Under the pieces are notes generated by a model. It made no database searches, had not been told where the DNA came from, and saw only the letters and a program-made list of their open reading frames with translations. The position numbers and the translations under genes are program-made. A stretch of 64,000 nucleotides of DNA from Benincasa hispida (taxonomy: Eukaryota > Streptophyta > Magnoliopsida > Cucurbitales > Cucurbitaceae), in assembly GCF_009727055.1 (NCBI RefSeq), contig NC_052351.1, positions 61,520,922-61,584,921 on the forward strand. Reading direction: 5' to 3'. Shown one piece after another: positions 1 to 11,692 of the stretch (position 1 is its first letter; each line of letters starts with the position of its first letter).

Positions 1-1480
1 TACTGGAGCCGACGGATTAACAGGTGGCAATTCTTCCTTTCGACGATTCTTCCTATAGTAGGTTATCCAAGGAAGCTGGTTGGTAGGGAGAACCAGGCAA
101 GCTCTTTCAGAACTAGTGGAAGGGATCAGAGTGGAATCCCCTAAGGGAATAGCATAGGTGGACCAGTTAGACTCTTCACTTGGACTCTCCCCCTGAAGAT
201 GACTAACGGGAAAGAAAGGTTGGTCTTCAACAAAGGTAATATCCATAGAGAAAAAATATTTTCTAGAGGATGGATGATGGCATTTATATCCACGTTGATG
301 AAGGGCCCAACAAAGACACATTTTTGAGCATGAGGGTGAAATTTTGTGCGATCTGGGCCATGAGAGTAGACAACCGAAGACACGGAGGGGTACATCGGAA
401 ATCAGACGAGTAGTCGGAAAGGATTCTTTGAAAAGGTCTAAGGGATTATGAAAGTCAAGGACACGAGACGGCATGACGGTTGATGAGGTGAGCTGCTGTT
501 AAGAATGGCATCTCCCCATAGGTAGAATAGAAGAGTAGCAGACAACATTAAAGATCGGGCAACTTCCACCAGATGGCGATTTTATTGCTCGGCTACTCCA
601 TTTTGTTGAGGAGTATAAGCACACGACAATTCCCTTAGACACAAGAAAGTCATGAACAGAGGTATTAAAGAACTCTCGTCCATTATCACTCCTTAAAATC
701 CCAATTTTGGCATGGAACTGGGTTTTCAATCATAGTATAAAATTGTTTAAAGGTAGACGACACCTCTGACTTATCGGCTAATAAGAACACCCAAGTAAGA
801 CGTGATGGTCGTCTATGAAGGTGACGACCCAACGTTTACCAGTAGAGGTAGTGGTTGGTGATGGTCCTCAGACATCACTATGAATAAGGGAGAAGGGACT
901 AGATGCTTATATGGTTGAGAACGAAACGAAATACGACTTTGTTTGGCACAAATGCAGACATCACAAGTTAAAGATGCTATAATCAATATTGCGAAACAAA
1001 TGTGGGAATAAATATTTCATATACTGAAAGTTTGGATGGCCTAAACGATAATGCCATAACATAAAGTCATTTTCAGAAGTAGAAAACTTTAAAGACATAA
1101 AACAGCGGTGTGATCCTCCCTAGAAGAAGTCTCGTTAGAAAGAAAGTAGAGCCCCGTATCATGTCGGACAGTGCCAATCGTCATCCCCGACTTCCTGATC
1201 CTGAAACACAACAGAGTCTGGTGAGAAAATAGCTTTACAGTTCAGATCTCTTGTAATTTTACTGACCGATAAAAGATTATATGATATTTGTGGCACATGA
1301 AGAGTATCACATAAAATAAAACCATTAAGAGGAAAAGTATTCCCTTTTCCTGCAACTGGGGCAAAAGACCCATCTGCAATTCTGATACGTTCATTCCCCG
1401 CACTTGGACACTAAGTAACAAATAATTCTGAAGAACTAGTGAGATGATCTGTGGCCTCTGAATCCACGATTCAGGATTTC
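1..1480 (-). pseudogene. Cop1 pol fragment: protease and integrase
   Basis: On the minus strand, near 1420-1480, a retropepsin-like stretch reads VDSEATDHLTSSS, where the family norm is DSGATDH, so the glycine beside the catalytic Asp is changed. Next comes a pre-integrase region with the motif DTLHVPQIS. The integrase core near 640-729 has LRSDNGREF around its second catalytic Asp. Near 300-390 is the usual copia motif KCVFVG, and by 1-140 the linker toward reverse transcriptase (LPTNQLPWITYYRK). The parts lie in different frames with stops, so this is a decayed polyprotein and not a working gene. Confidence 0.85.
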
Positions 1481-3226
1481 TTGCCATTAATGCTAACAAG
1501 ACCAAGAGCTGAGAATATACCTGATTGAGCAATGGCACTTACTCCGACGGCATTCACATTGGTCTTACTATGGGCTAATGACTGATGCTGTGAATTTTCA
1601 GTAACTGGATCACTTACAGAAGTACGTCCGGAGTTTGATCTGTCATGGGACTGTCGTTTCTTACTGTTCGGGGGCCTGCCGTGCATCTTCCAACATTGGT
1701 CCTTCGTATGCCACGGCTTCTTATAGTGTTCACAGACAGGTATAGGCTTTTTGTCACTGTCGGAATTGGACGCCTTTGAGACAAAGGCTGATGCATCAAC
1801 AAAGGTTATCACTGGACTGTTCATAGCCTGTGATCGGTCTTCTTCTAGACGAATCTCGGAACACACCTCTCGGAGAGACGGAATAGGTCGTTGACCCAAT
1901 AAGCAACTTCGAACACTATCATATTTTGGGTTTAATTTGGCCAAAAACACATAAACCCGATCTGCCTTTTCAAGCTTCAAATACTGTGCCCCATCCTGTG
2001 CGCAGTTCCAGATAATCTCCCGGCACAAATCCATTTCTTGCCAAAAAAACTAACAGCTTATTAAAGTAGGACGTAACAGTCATGTTTCCTTGCTTGCATT
2101 CATGGACTTGTTTATGTAAAGTGTACAACCAGGATGCGTTTTGTTGTTGTGAGTACAAGTCCCTGGTTGCCTCCCAGATATCTCTTGCAGTTGCTGCATA
2201 TATAAGAGGCCGGCCAATCTGGGGCTCCATACTGTTGATAAGAGTAGACCGTAGCAAAGAGTCCTCCCCTTTCCAGATTCTTTCTTGAGGATCACCTAGG
2301 ATGGGTTGCAGAATTTCTCTTGTCAGATATCCGAATTTGTGCCTACGTTCTAGAGCCATTCGAATTGACTGGGACCATGAGAAGTAGTTCTCCCCATTCA
2401 GTTTTTCTCCAACCAGAACTCCTGCAGAATTGCCCATTGAACCAGTTAAGTAATTTGTATTGGGCAAAATAGATAACGAGTTTACCGGATTCTCTGGACC
2501 AGTAGGCAGTTGGGAAGTTGTGCCAAGCATTGTATCTGAAATCTACTGATGCAAAGAGGCCAACCGATGTCTCACATCATCGGAGTAATGAACCGAACTA
2601 CAACCGGCTGGAAACTGAGTCGCCATGGTTGCCGGCGGGGCACTGGTAGCCGGCTGAGATCGCCGGTAGATGAGAAGGTCCCGATCGGTTGTGCTGCTCA
2701 AGATGGTTGTCGGAAAATCTCTCATCCCTCTGGTCAAACGAACCAAGAACAGAATCGGAGAGATTTTGCTCTCTTTGCCGGACGGAATAACTCACTGGGC
2801 CTGTCGCGACTCCTTGGGTGTACACTGGCGGCGCGGTCGTATTTTTGAAGGAGGTAGAACATGAAACCCTAGGCGGCGCTGCTTCATCGATCTGAGATGG
2901 TTCGCCGATCTGAGATTTTCGAGGGTTAGAAACCCCATAATCGGCGACCGAAAACTCAGATAGCCGAGGAGCGGAAGTTCGTCGGTCGCCTGCATGTCGG
3001 AAACGCCTCTGTCCGTCGACGTTCTTGGGCTGTTCCTGATCGGCGACTGTGATCCTGTTGCAACTGGATGGTTTCCTGAAGAATTGGTTGCCTGCAATCG
3101 GACGGCGGAGATTAAGTTTGGTAGGGCAGCTTGAAAACACTCCTTAACCGCAACCCTAATAGTGGTTTGCATATCAAAACTTGAAGATCCACCAGCGGAA
3201 GGCGATTGTGGATGGTTTTCTTCCAT
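1471..3226 (-). pseudogene. Cop1 gag pseudogene
   Basis: Translation would start at the ATG at 3226 (MEENHPQSP), just after the primer-binding site. The central part (2530 down to about 1990) matches copia capsid proteins: KLNGENYFSWSQSIRMALERR, then a helical stretch ending in a leucine-rich segment. The C-terminal part holds a degenerate zinc knuckle, CEHYKKPWHTKDQCWKMHGRP (CX2C replaced by CEHY, downstream His and Cys kept). At least two frame changes, near 2540 and 2000, break the reading frame. Confidence 0.82.
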
Positions 3227-3248
3227 AATGGCTAGGATACGTCCCTTT

Positions 3249-3260
3249 GCTCTGATACCA
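3249..3260 (-). other. Primer-binding site, tRNA-iMet
   Basis: On the minus strand this reads TGGTATCAGAGC, which pairs with the 3' end of plant initiator tRNA-Met and is the standard Ty1/copia primer site. It directly abuts the LTR end and so fixes the inner LTR boundary. Confidence 0.93.
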
Positions 3261-3610
3261 TGATGAAAATAATAACAGAGAAAAAACACCAAATTTACGT
3301 GGAAACCCTAGACCAAGGAGAAAAACCACGGTACAGATCTTTTCTTTTATTATTATAAACTAATACACTGAATACATGAGAATAGGGTGAATAAATAGAC
3401 TTGTAGAGAACCCTAGGGTTAGAGGCAATTACAAAAATATCCCTAGTGTAAAACCCTATTTTCAACATTTACAAATATTTCTGCCTAGTTGAAGAATTAA
3501 AGGTACTTCATAGCATACTCTTTGTTCTTTCTGGATGTTAGACTGACCGACTTGTGTAGATATCTCCTTGATTTGTATAACAAAGCTCCTCCTACCTTCA
3601 GTGTTCTACA
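3261..3610 (-). repeat. Cop1 5' LTR
   Basis: The block runs from TG (3261) to CA (3610) on the plus strand, about 350 bp, a usual copia LTR length. Read on the minus strand it contains a TATA-like CTATTTATTC near 3390-3400 and AT-rich 3' sequence. The inner edge is set by the primer site; the outer edge is set by the terminal CA and by the change to unrelated sequence. Confidence 0.75.
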
Positions 3611-3733
3611 CAATTCAAATGGATGATTAGAAAAAATTAATAATAAAAAAATAAAAACCATATGTGGTGGCAGGAATTTGGTTTATTCACTACATTTTTT
3701 TTAATGGAAAATAAATGAATCCATGCATTGTAG

Positions 3734-5578
3734 GATGCTTTGAAAAGGTTATGGAGGTTGGCATATCCGGACAGGGAGCTTCCACCTCTCAAATCTGAGC
3801 TCTGGAAGGACATGGGTTGGCAAGGTACCGATCCTTCAACAGATTTTAGGTGAGCACAATCTTTGATCTTTCAAAGTGATGCTTTGTTTGTTTCATCTCT
3901 CTTCTGTTAATATTTAGTATTCTTCTATATTCTTGTAGAGGTGGTGGATTTGTTTCACTGGAAAACCTTATCTTCTTTGCCCAGACATATCCGGTTGGTT
4001 TCCTTTTCATATGTTGTAATATTTTCTCTTCATTGCTCGATAGCATTATATGATGATTTTTGTATCATTCTTGTTTTGACGCTCTATCCTTTCTCTTGTG
4101 TTCATATACCTGATTCTTTGATCATATATATAGAAATAAATGTAACCATCTAATGACATCCCTTACAGTTGTTGCATCATGAATCGCAAAATTAAATTTC
4201 TTCATTAGTGGTTATAAGCGATATGGAGAAACATTATGTTTTTTGGGAGTCATTTCAGTGAGGATTATGAAGCTTTGGGGTCAAAAAATTGTTAAAAGTG
4301 TACTATAGAACGTTCCTCCTATTGTGATCGACTGTTACTTCCACTTTGCTTAAATTATTGAGGACTTGCTGAATATGTACTGCTAGATATGTGAATTATA
4401 TCTTGTTTTGCATGTGAGCATGCAAGTCGGTCCTGCTTTGCTAATCGTTCTAATTAGGTCTCCAAGTGATATTATCTCTTTTCTTTTGGCTAAATTGATA
4501 ATATATCGTCTGTGATTAATCCATGTGAATGATCGGTTGGATTTCTGTACAGGAGTCATTCCGCAGATTGTTGTATAAGAAGGATGGTAAGCGAGCTGAG
4601 TGGGAATATCCGTTCGCTGTTGCTGGTATCAACATTTCGTTTATGTTGGTTCAAATGTTAGATCTCCAATCAGGTAAGATGGATGGTATTTCGTGAGGTT
4701 TCATGTTTCCTTTTAGGTTCCGATCTTGTTGACTTTTTGTAATTATTCTATAGGCATCATTTTACCTAGTTGGAACCCCCTTTCTTTAATGGGTATTTGT
4801 GGGTTTTTTTTGATATGTCCTTGTATTCTTTCATTTTTTTTTTCAATGGGAGTTGTTTCTATAAAAAGAAAACAAAAATGCATGGTGCTTGCATATGTGA
4901 TCACTATATCACTCAAACATTCTTGAGAGAGAGACTAAGCCATTAACAAAAGATTGAAGTTATATATAAGGATACTCGTAAATAGAATACATCTGAAATA
5001 TATTGAGATATAAAGATGAAACTACAAGATAATCCAAGTATAATTGTACAAAGGTACTTGGAACCTCCTCTTGAGTATGCTAACCCAAGCCCTAGATCAC
5101 TCAACAATTGCCTCTCTTCCCTCACTCACCCTCCTATTTGTAACAAGATACACTAACTCCCATCTAATTACCCTTATGCCCCTTACTAATACCATAATAG
5201 TATCCCTAACTAGGTACCTTACATTATATTTTGTTGCAGGGAAGCCAAGTTCATCAGCAGGGATCCGTTTCCTAGAACTTTTAGAGAAAGACGAGATGGC
5301 ATTTGATAACCTTTTCTGTGTAGCTTTCCAATTGATGGATGCTCAATGGCTCGCAAAACGTGCTTCCTATATGGATTTCAATGTAAATACTTTCTACAAA
5401 TATCTTACCATTTGAGTCTAAACAATGTTGAAATGAAGATTCCTTATGATCTTGAGTTTGGTTTTTAACTTTTCAGGATGTTTTGAAGTCTACCAGAAGT
5501 CAGTTAGAACGTGAGCTTGAACTTGAAGATACCTCCAGTGTGAAAGAACTGCCAGCATACAATCTCTTGAGAAGATAA
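3734..5578 (+). CDS. ELMO domain-containing protein, 3' exons
   Basis: Five exons are visible: 3734-3849, 3939-3993, 4553-4673, 5240-5382 and 5477-5578, all with GT-AG introns and a continuous frame ending in TAA. They encode 178 residues. The first visible exon carries the ELMO hallmark WRLAYPDRELPPLKSELW and then MGWQGTDPSTDFR; the second continues GGGFVSLENLIFFA. The third and fourth cover the helical core (EWEYPFAVAGINISFMLVQM, FLELLEKDEMAFDNLFCVAF). Plant ELMO proteins are about 260-280 aa, so roughly 80-100 N-terminal residues are missing. Their exons must lie left of the window, beyond Cop1. ELMO-domain proteins act in animals as Rac GEF partners or Arf/Arl GAPs; plant roles are less settled. 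The frame is clean, so the gene is probably functional if Cop1 is spliced out with its intron. Confidence 0.9.
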
Positions 5579-6578
5579 TCATCTTTCTTCCATCATTAAC
5601 TTCTTTATTCAGCTATAGTTCTCTCTGTCTGATCTTCCTTATCTTCCAGTTTCTATGTTGTTTTTCCAACAATTGCATTGTTATAAAATTTAAAAATGGA
5701 AAAGAAGGGAAAAGAAGAAAAGAAAAGGAAAAGACCACACATTTAATCATGAAAATAGAGTAAAATTGTTATGAATTTCCTCTCTGGTACCAATTCCAAA
5801 GCATTGTATCTCTAATGGAAGAAGAAGCTGTAAGCTATAACTGGATGCCTCTATCTCTATCTCTCCTGTCTATATATATTTCATATAGGGTGTGGTATGA
5901 TGTTCGAAGATTTGACCTCTTATTCGGAGCAGATGTTTTAACATTTGAGCTATGTTCAGGTTAGTTTGTCTCTTATGAATATGTTTCTCTCGCCATAATT
6001 CGAAAATTAATTACATTATTACCAGGCCAATGGTTTTAATTAATGAATATGTGACATTCCTTTTAGAGTGAACGAATTGACATTTTTGGACTTTTTTGAG
6101 TTTTGATTTGGAAAATAGGACCCTTTTGAAAAAAAGCAAGTTTTTATGGACCCTCGCTTTTCATTAGCTATAGGAAAAGACCATTAAACCCTTTATTTTA
6201 TTGTAAACTTTTCAAAACTTTTCCTTTTTTTTTTTCTTTTTCTTCCCTAAGTCCTCACATCCCTTTTAATTTTTATTCAATTTTTCATATCCTTTTAATT
6301 TTCATTCAATTTTTCTAAAACTTTTCAACCAGATTTCGTCAAGTTTCAAGTTTCTTAGATTGTATATCAACTCTCAACATTCTATCTGGAGGGGATCGGG
6401 GGGAGTACCTGGTTTTTGCCTTGGTACTTGCCCAGTCTGGGTATGGATCGAGTTTTTGGCTTGGTTCAAAACCCGCATAATGGTTGGATTGGGTGGGGCT
6501 GCCTTGGTCCTGTACTCGGCCGAGGTGGCCCACGTGGGGCTGATTAATCCAATACTCAGTCGAGGAGATACTGACTCT
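5579..6578. other. ELMO 3' flank, no gene
   Basis: The first few hundred bases probably hold the 3' UTR (a purine-rich GAAAAG run near 5700-5740). No coding region or RNA gene is evident. Bases 6375-6578 are richer in G and T (GGGATCGGGG, GGTTGGATTGGGTGGGG) and look like part of an older repeat that served as target for the hAT MITE. Confidence 0.5.
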
Positions 6579-7046
6579 TAGGAATGGCAAAATTTCCCAC
6601 GGGATCGGGTTCTTGCAGGTCCCCGACATGATCGGGATGAGGAATCCCCAGTTTGACAGGGTACGGGAGTCAAACTAGGGATTTAAATCGGGCCCCCGGT
6701 CGGGGACGGGAACGGGAAGGGGATCCTCACCTCGAACCTGATCCCAATCCTTGCCCCGATATTTTTAAATTGTTAATATTCTATATATATATATACTACT
6801 ACTACTAATAATAAAATTGACTAAGTTACTGTTACTGATATTATTTTTAATAATAATAATAATAATAATAATAATTTATAAAATAAAAGGTGGAGATTTT
6901 TCCCTGCGGGACTTGAATCCCTGAACCCTCAATCCCGACTCTGACTCCCTAAAATGGGGATGGAGTAGGGATAGGGATTAAAAATCTCCACGAGAACGGG
7001 GATGGGGAGTGCATCTCGCCTCGTCCCAACCCTGTTGCCATCCCTA
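6579..7046. mobile_element. hAT-type MITE, 468 bp
   Basis: The element begins TAGGAATGGCAA and ends TTGCCATCCCTA, terminal inverted repeats matching at 11 of 12 positions. It is flanked by CTGACTCT (6571-6578) and CTGACTTT (7047-7054), an 8-bp target duplication with one mismatch, the hAT signature. The ends are rich in GGGGAT/ATCCCC runs; the middle is AT-rich with TA, ACT and AAT microsatellites (AAT run at 6850-6875). It codes for no transposase. Confidence 0.82.
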
Positions 7047-7054
7047 CTGACTTT

Positions 7055-8020
7055 GGTCGGGTAAGGAAGACCTGAGTGAAAAATGGGAGTGAATTGAGAT
7101 AATATAATGATAAATATTAACAATATATAATAATTATATTAAGGTAATATAATAAATGTGTAGCTGATGCAATTTTTAATATAAGATCTAGAATTTAAAA
7201 TTTAGACTAGAATCTAGATTAATACCGAAGAGAAAATCCTATAATATAAGATTTATAATTTGGATTAAATTCATTATTTAATCTAATCTAATTTAAAAGT
7301 AGTTTTAACTACATGTGGAAAGTAGTTTCAATTAGATGTGAAAATCTTCTAAATAGAATGTCTAATTTTAAAAATAGTTTCAATTACACAAGAAAAATAT
7401 GACATGAATTATGAAAAGTTAAGAATTTGAAAATTGAAAACCCAAAAATTAAAAAATGGATATTGAAATTAAAACATTTAATTGGTGGTTGATAGTAGGG
7501 TAAAAGTAATCAACCATGTTAATTTTTTTTTTTCTTTTTTTCCTTACATCACTTTAATCATCAATAGGTTCAGAAAAACCAGTTTGTTAAAAAATTATCT
7601 AATTTTCTAAAAAGAAAGTTAGAGGAGGTAAAAAAATGTCAATGTTCTCCCATGTTCTTAGTTTTCACCGATAGAAAGGGTGCTTTGAGTTTTTACCTAG
7701 CTTTTGGACAACAGTGAAACATTAATGGTAAATTGAACATATCAATTGTGAGTGGGAAGGAATGGATACATATACACACACGCATATATATATATCAGTT
7801 ATTATTTTTAAATATGCAGGATCGAGGATGGGATGATTAATTGGAAAAAAATTTCCTTCATCATTGATTACGACCCCATCTTAAATGTGAATTTTTTACT
7901 CGGAATGTTTAGAAGTTAGGGATGCTATAGGACGATCTGAATTTAAATCGGATAGGACGATCTGAATTTAAATCGGTTCTATTTAGCTTACAGGTTGAAG
8001 TACAAAATACTTTTGAACTA
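7055..8020. repeat. AT-rich intergenic DNA with a 25-bp tandem duplication
   Basis: No gene is seen. At 7927-7951 and 7952-7976 a 25-bp unit (starting ATAGGACGATCTGAATTT) occurs twice, head to tail, without a mismatch, so this is a recent duplication. The rest is AT-rich, with a TA/CA microsatellite near 7765-7795. Confidence 0.7.
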
Positions 8021-8459
8021 TAAGGGCTGTTTGGGGTCCAAGTTGAGAAGACATATCATGTGGGTGACTTAGATGTCACCGTTTGGGCCACCAACACCCC
8101 AATTACCCACATTTGATCCCCCACATCCCCACGTGCTAGGTTTTGTCCATCGATATTGCAACCCATCTTCCCACCCTCTGCCTAACATTTTGGTTCTCTC
8201 ATTTCTCTCTCCTCAAACATTTTTCAACGTTGGTTCTTCCATGGAGAAGGTTTCCTTTCTCCAATTAGATGCATGATTAGTGGGTGTTTGATTTTGAGTT
8301 TAGTGGGGGAGGTCGTTCTCTTATTCTTAGATATGTTGATTCTTTCATTCTTTCTTTTTCTCACCCTTTGAAATCGCTTCAATTCCTCGTCGTTGGTTCT
8401 TCCATGTTTGAATTAGTTTCATACCTATCTTATAATTTCTTATGAAATTTATTCATATG

Positions 8460-8628
8460 AGACAGAGACAGAGACCGAGAAAGAGCGAGAGCGAGAAAGG
8501 GATAAAGGAAGAGACAGAGAGAGCGAGATAGAGACAGAGAGCGAGAAAGAGAGAATTGGGTCGAGGGAGAGCAAGAGAGACAGAAAGAAAGAGAGAGAGA
8601 GAAAGAGTGAGAAAGCGAAAAAGAGAGT
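8460..8628. repeat. Purine-rich (GAGA) low-complexity tract
   Basis: About 170 bases made almost only of G and A on the plus strand, in irregular GAGACA, GAGCGAGA and GAAAGA units, within the Tourist-like MITE. Apparent reading frames on the opposite strand (Ser/Leu/Phe repeats) come from this bias and are not genes. Confidence 0.85.
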
Positions 8629-8953
8629 GAAATTCCCAAAAATAAATTAATGGGAGGCTGGTTCCTTTTTCACCATTGTTCTCATTAAATTGATATAATG
8701 TTGAACTACTTCTATTACTTTTCATTATTACGGCGGGTGAACAACCACCCCATTTCTTTGATGTGAAGTTTGGAATGAATAATATAAAATTAAACTGTAA
8801 ACCATATCTTTTGATTGGAAAGAATAAAAAAAAATGCAATCAATGTCTTATTCCAAATAGGATGGATACACTAATTGGATTATAAGATTAAAAAAGAAAA
8901 AAAAGTGTTCATACAGACAAATTATTGTACAAAAACTAAACCAAATAGTACTA

Positions 8954-9038
8954 ACATAACAACTCTGCATACCTAAACACAGACATAACAACTTTGCACA
9001 ACCAAACAGAGACATCAACTTTGCATACCTAAACACAG
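8954..9038. repeat. Tandem repeat, three units of 27-29 bp
   Basis: Units at 8954-8982, 8983-9011 and 9012-9038 each start ACATAACAACT or ACATCAACT and end AACAGAG or ACACAG. The third lacks two bases. It lies in the right part of the Tourist-like MITE. Confidence 0.8.
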
Positions 9039-9105
9039 ACTTCATTCTCCAGATATCAGAATTCCCCACATCCTATATCATCTCAGCGTCCCAAATAGCT
9101 CCTAA

Positions 9106-9950
9106 GTGTTTATATGTCATGATCAAAATTCAAAGAAAAAGTTGCACAATTCACATCTGAACTATGAGGTTTGGTCAATGTACCTTTTGGCTTTGATTCA
9201 TTTTGGTCTCTCTAGGTTCATTTTAATCCTTTTACTTTCTATCTTTTATGTAACGAAAACACTCTTTAATGCATGTTTATAGTTATATTTTGAGAAATTT
9301 AATAAGTTTAATCTGTAATGTTAAAAGTTCGATTGAAAAAAAGAGATGAATGAAAATGTAAGGACCGAAAATAGTCACTTGTTAAAAGTGTGTATGGATC
9401 AAAATAATCATTTTGATTGTGCAGAGTGAAATGGATAAAAGTTGAAAATGCATTGATGAAAGTCACAAAAGTAATATTTAAACTTAAAATTAATCATCAT
9501 TGATACATGATGCCATATGAATCGATCATTCATAAAATATTAATACTATTCTTAATAATCCGTCTCAAAAGATAACTATTATTCAAGTCATGTTCTTAGA
9601 TGGGTATAAATACATATCTTTTTCTCGTCTCAATACTATGTTGCTCATACAATTGAATAAATTGAGCCTAACCGACAAAAAATGTACTCTCAACCAAAAA
9701 GATTAAATCTTCCCCTCCATTTTGAACTAAGACCAACAATATGAAAAGTGTGCCCCATTTGATTACTTTTGATATTGTTTACGTGTGTTCTGCACCTGTA
9801 CTGACATTTGGGACTCACTTCCAAATCTATAATAAAAAAACATAAACGAATTGACAAGCAGAGGCAGCTCAATCTAATTGTGTCAGAAAATTACGTCATA
9901 TCATTATCATTACCACTACGGTTACCACTATTGTTGCTATTCCAAAGGAA
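9106..9950. other. AT-rich intergenic DNA, no gene
   Basis: No long frame with a recognisable domain, no RNA gene and no clear repeat boundary were seen. It ends in a stretch of CATTAT/CACTAC-type triplets (9895-9945) leading into the hairpin. Confidence 0.5.
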
Positions 9951-10058
9951 AAATTATGAATTTTGACATATTTACTGTTATCGTTATCATTACTATTACT
10001 ATTTGACCCTTAGAGATAATGATAACGGTAATAGTAAATGTGACAAAATTCATAATTT
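9951..10058. repeat. Long hairpin: 42-bp arms, 24-bp loop
   Basis: The left arm (9951-9992, starting AAATTATGAATTTTG) pairs with the right arm (10017-10058) at 38 of 42 positions. The mismatches do not interrupt the stem. It may be the core of a short foldback element or a source of small RNA; nothing shows transcription. Confidence 0.75.
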
Positions 10059-10954
10059 TAAGTAAACTTAATCAAAAGCAGTCAAATTATATTTACGATT
10101 CTAACCTATTAGAATTAATCTATCAATGAAATTCTATTACGATCACACCAATTTTTATTACACATTAGTAAACGTGAATTGAAAGACTTAATACATTCAT
10201 TTATGACCATTGTTTTGTGATTTTAATGTTAATAGTTAAGAAAGTTCATCACTAATTTCCTGATTTAGTTAACTTCTTGTGGTTAAGACTAGCATGATAC
10301 TATAATGGAAAGTTTGAGATCTTAAACATGTATTTTATGGTATTCTACTTGTTATTTCTTACTAACTATAAGAGCTCTTTTGACTAATTCAAAGATTAAA
10401 AGATTCGTTGATAACCAACATGTTAATATATCTATAAGTGGAGGACTCGACATCAATATTGAGGGATCGCTTGTTTCGTAGGAATCCAAGATTTTCATAA
10501 AGTTGACATCTAGATTATCATGTTTGTTTTGTGATAATGTAAGATCCCCAAACACTAGAATATTTTCAAACATCTTAAGATGCCCTTATGACGGGTATCG
10601 ATCTTAGGAGTTTTGGATGCCTTCTTGAAACATGAGTTTTTCTAGACTCTCATGATGAGGGCATCCCTTTTTTACTTGTTTTCCATTCTTTTTTTCTTTT
10701 ATATATGTGTGTATATTACTCTTATTTATTTGCATTTTATAATTAAAATAAATACTTTCAACCGTATATATCACTATTTTTTGTTATATTGTAGTTTTTA
10801 AAATTTTTAAAAATATATTCAAATTCAAATTTAATATATATTATCTTCTTGAGAAAAAAATATTAAAAATGTAAAATATATTAATTTTAAAATAAAATTC
10901 AAATTAATAAACCATATATGTTATNATTATATTAAATTAATAAAAAAATATTTT
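10059..10954. other. AT-rich intergenic DNA with one ambiguous base
   Basis: I recognise no gene or repeat boundary. One N stands at 10925, so the assembly is not fully resolved here. Confidence 0.5.
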
Positions 10955-11150
10955 AAATGAAAAAACTATTGAAAGTATTTACAAATTATAACAAAATATC
11001 ATAATCTATCTACGATAGACTATGATAGACTATTATCTGTGTCTATTTGTGTCATGATAGACACAAGTAGTAGTCTATCGTGGTCTATCGCGATAGACAA
11101 TGAAGTTTTGCTATATTTGTAAATATTTTGGTTCATTTTTCTATATTTGA
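10955..11150. mobile_element. Foldback MITE rich in CTATC/GATAG
   Basis: The outer arms are imperfect inverted repeats: left AGTATTTACAAATTATAAC, right (reverse-complemented) AATATTTACAAATATAGC. Inside is a run of GATAGAC and GTCTATC motifs that can itself fold. I associate this grammar with short repeats common in cucurbit genomes; that is memory, not a search. Exact ends and a target duplication could not be fixed. Confidence 0.55.
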
Positions 11151-11692
11151 AAATAGTCATTAATTGATTATAAATTAATTAATAATCATTAGGTTATTCT
11201 TGTAACATTATGTGAATTTAAGACATTTCCAAGTAGAAATACTACGAAACAAACACATTTATCTTAATATTTTCAGATATCTATAAAAATATTTTTACGA
11301 AATAAACATGACTATTGTCAGACATATGTAATTTCGAACATTTATTACTTCGAGCATCTAAATATTTCGGTTATTTATATTTAAAAAAAACAGCCTCTGG
11401 AGTTAATTGCTAGCTCTAATATCTTTTATAAATCCTATAAAACATAACACACAGATAAATGTGTGACAGTGGTGGATCCAAATTTTTTATTTAAGGGACT
11501 TGTTTAAAGCTTCATAAAAGTATTAAAATTAATAAAAAAAATTAATCACAAATTCAATTCTTGAACTCTCAGTTTTACATCTTATGCATCATGAACTTTT
11601 AAAATGCCTTAATAAGTCTCTAAACTTTCAATTTCACATCTCATACATTCTTGATATATATGATTCTTTTAATTAATTGATCTATTAGATCA
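11151..11692. other. Intergenic DNA, target region of Cop2
   Basis: AT-rich with no gene. The segment ending ...TTGATCTATTAGAT at 11690 seems to resume at 51467 as TTAGATATGAAATTT, so an older repeat is split here by the 40-kb nest. Confidence 0.55.

Larger units (their letters stand above)
1..3610 (-). mobile_element. Cop1: 5' part of a Ty1/copia retrotransposon
   Basis: Read on the minus strand from 3610 downward, the order is LTR, tRNA-iMet primer-binding site, gag, protease and integrase, which is the Ty1/copia order. The rest (reverse transcriptase, RNase H, 3' LTR) lies beyond the left window edge. Gag and pol are split over several frames, so the copy is inactive. The exon at 3734 begins only 124 bases after the LTR, so the element sits, in antisense, in an intron of the ELMO gene or in what was once one. 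The expected 5-bp target duplication would be CAATT at 3611-3615; its partner is outside the window. Confidence 0.88.
8024..9102. mobile_element. Tourist-like (PIF/Harbinger) MITE, about 1.08 kb
   Basis: The left end reads GGGCTGTTTGGGG. The right end, reverse-complemented, reads GGAGCTATTTGGGA. Both sides are flanked by TAA (8021-8023 and 9103-9105). A 3-bp TAA duplication with a GGGCTGTTTGG-type terminus is typical of Tourist/PIF-Harbinger elements. Similarity continues inward (an ATGTGGG motif on both arms). No transposase is present, so it is non-autonomous. Confidence 0.75.

Noticed and set aside
8430..8839. Minus-strand ORFs rich in Ser, Leu and Phe
   Set aside because: They are the complement of a GA-rich low-complexity tract inside a MITE.
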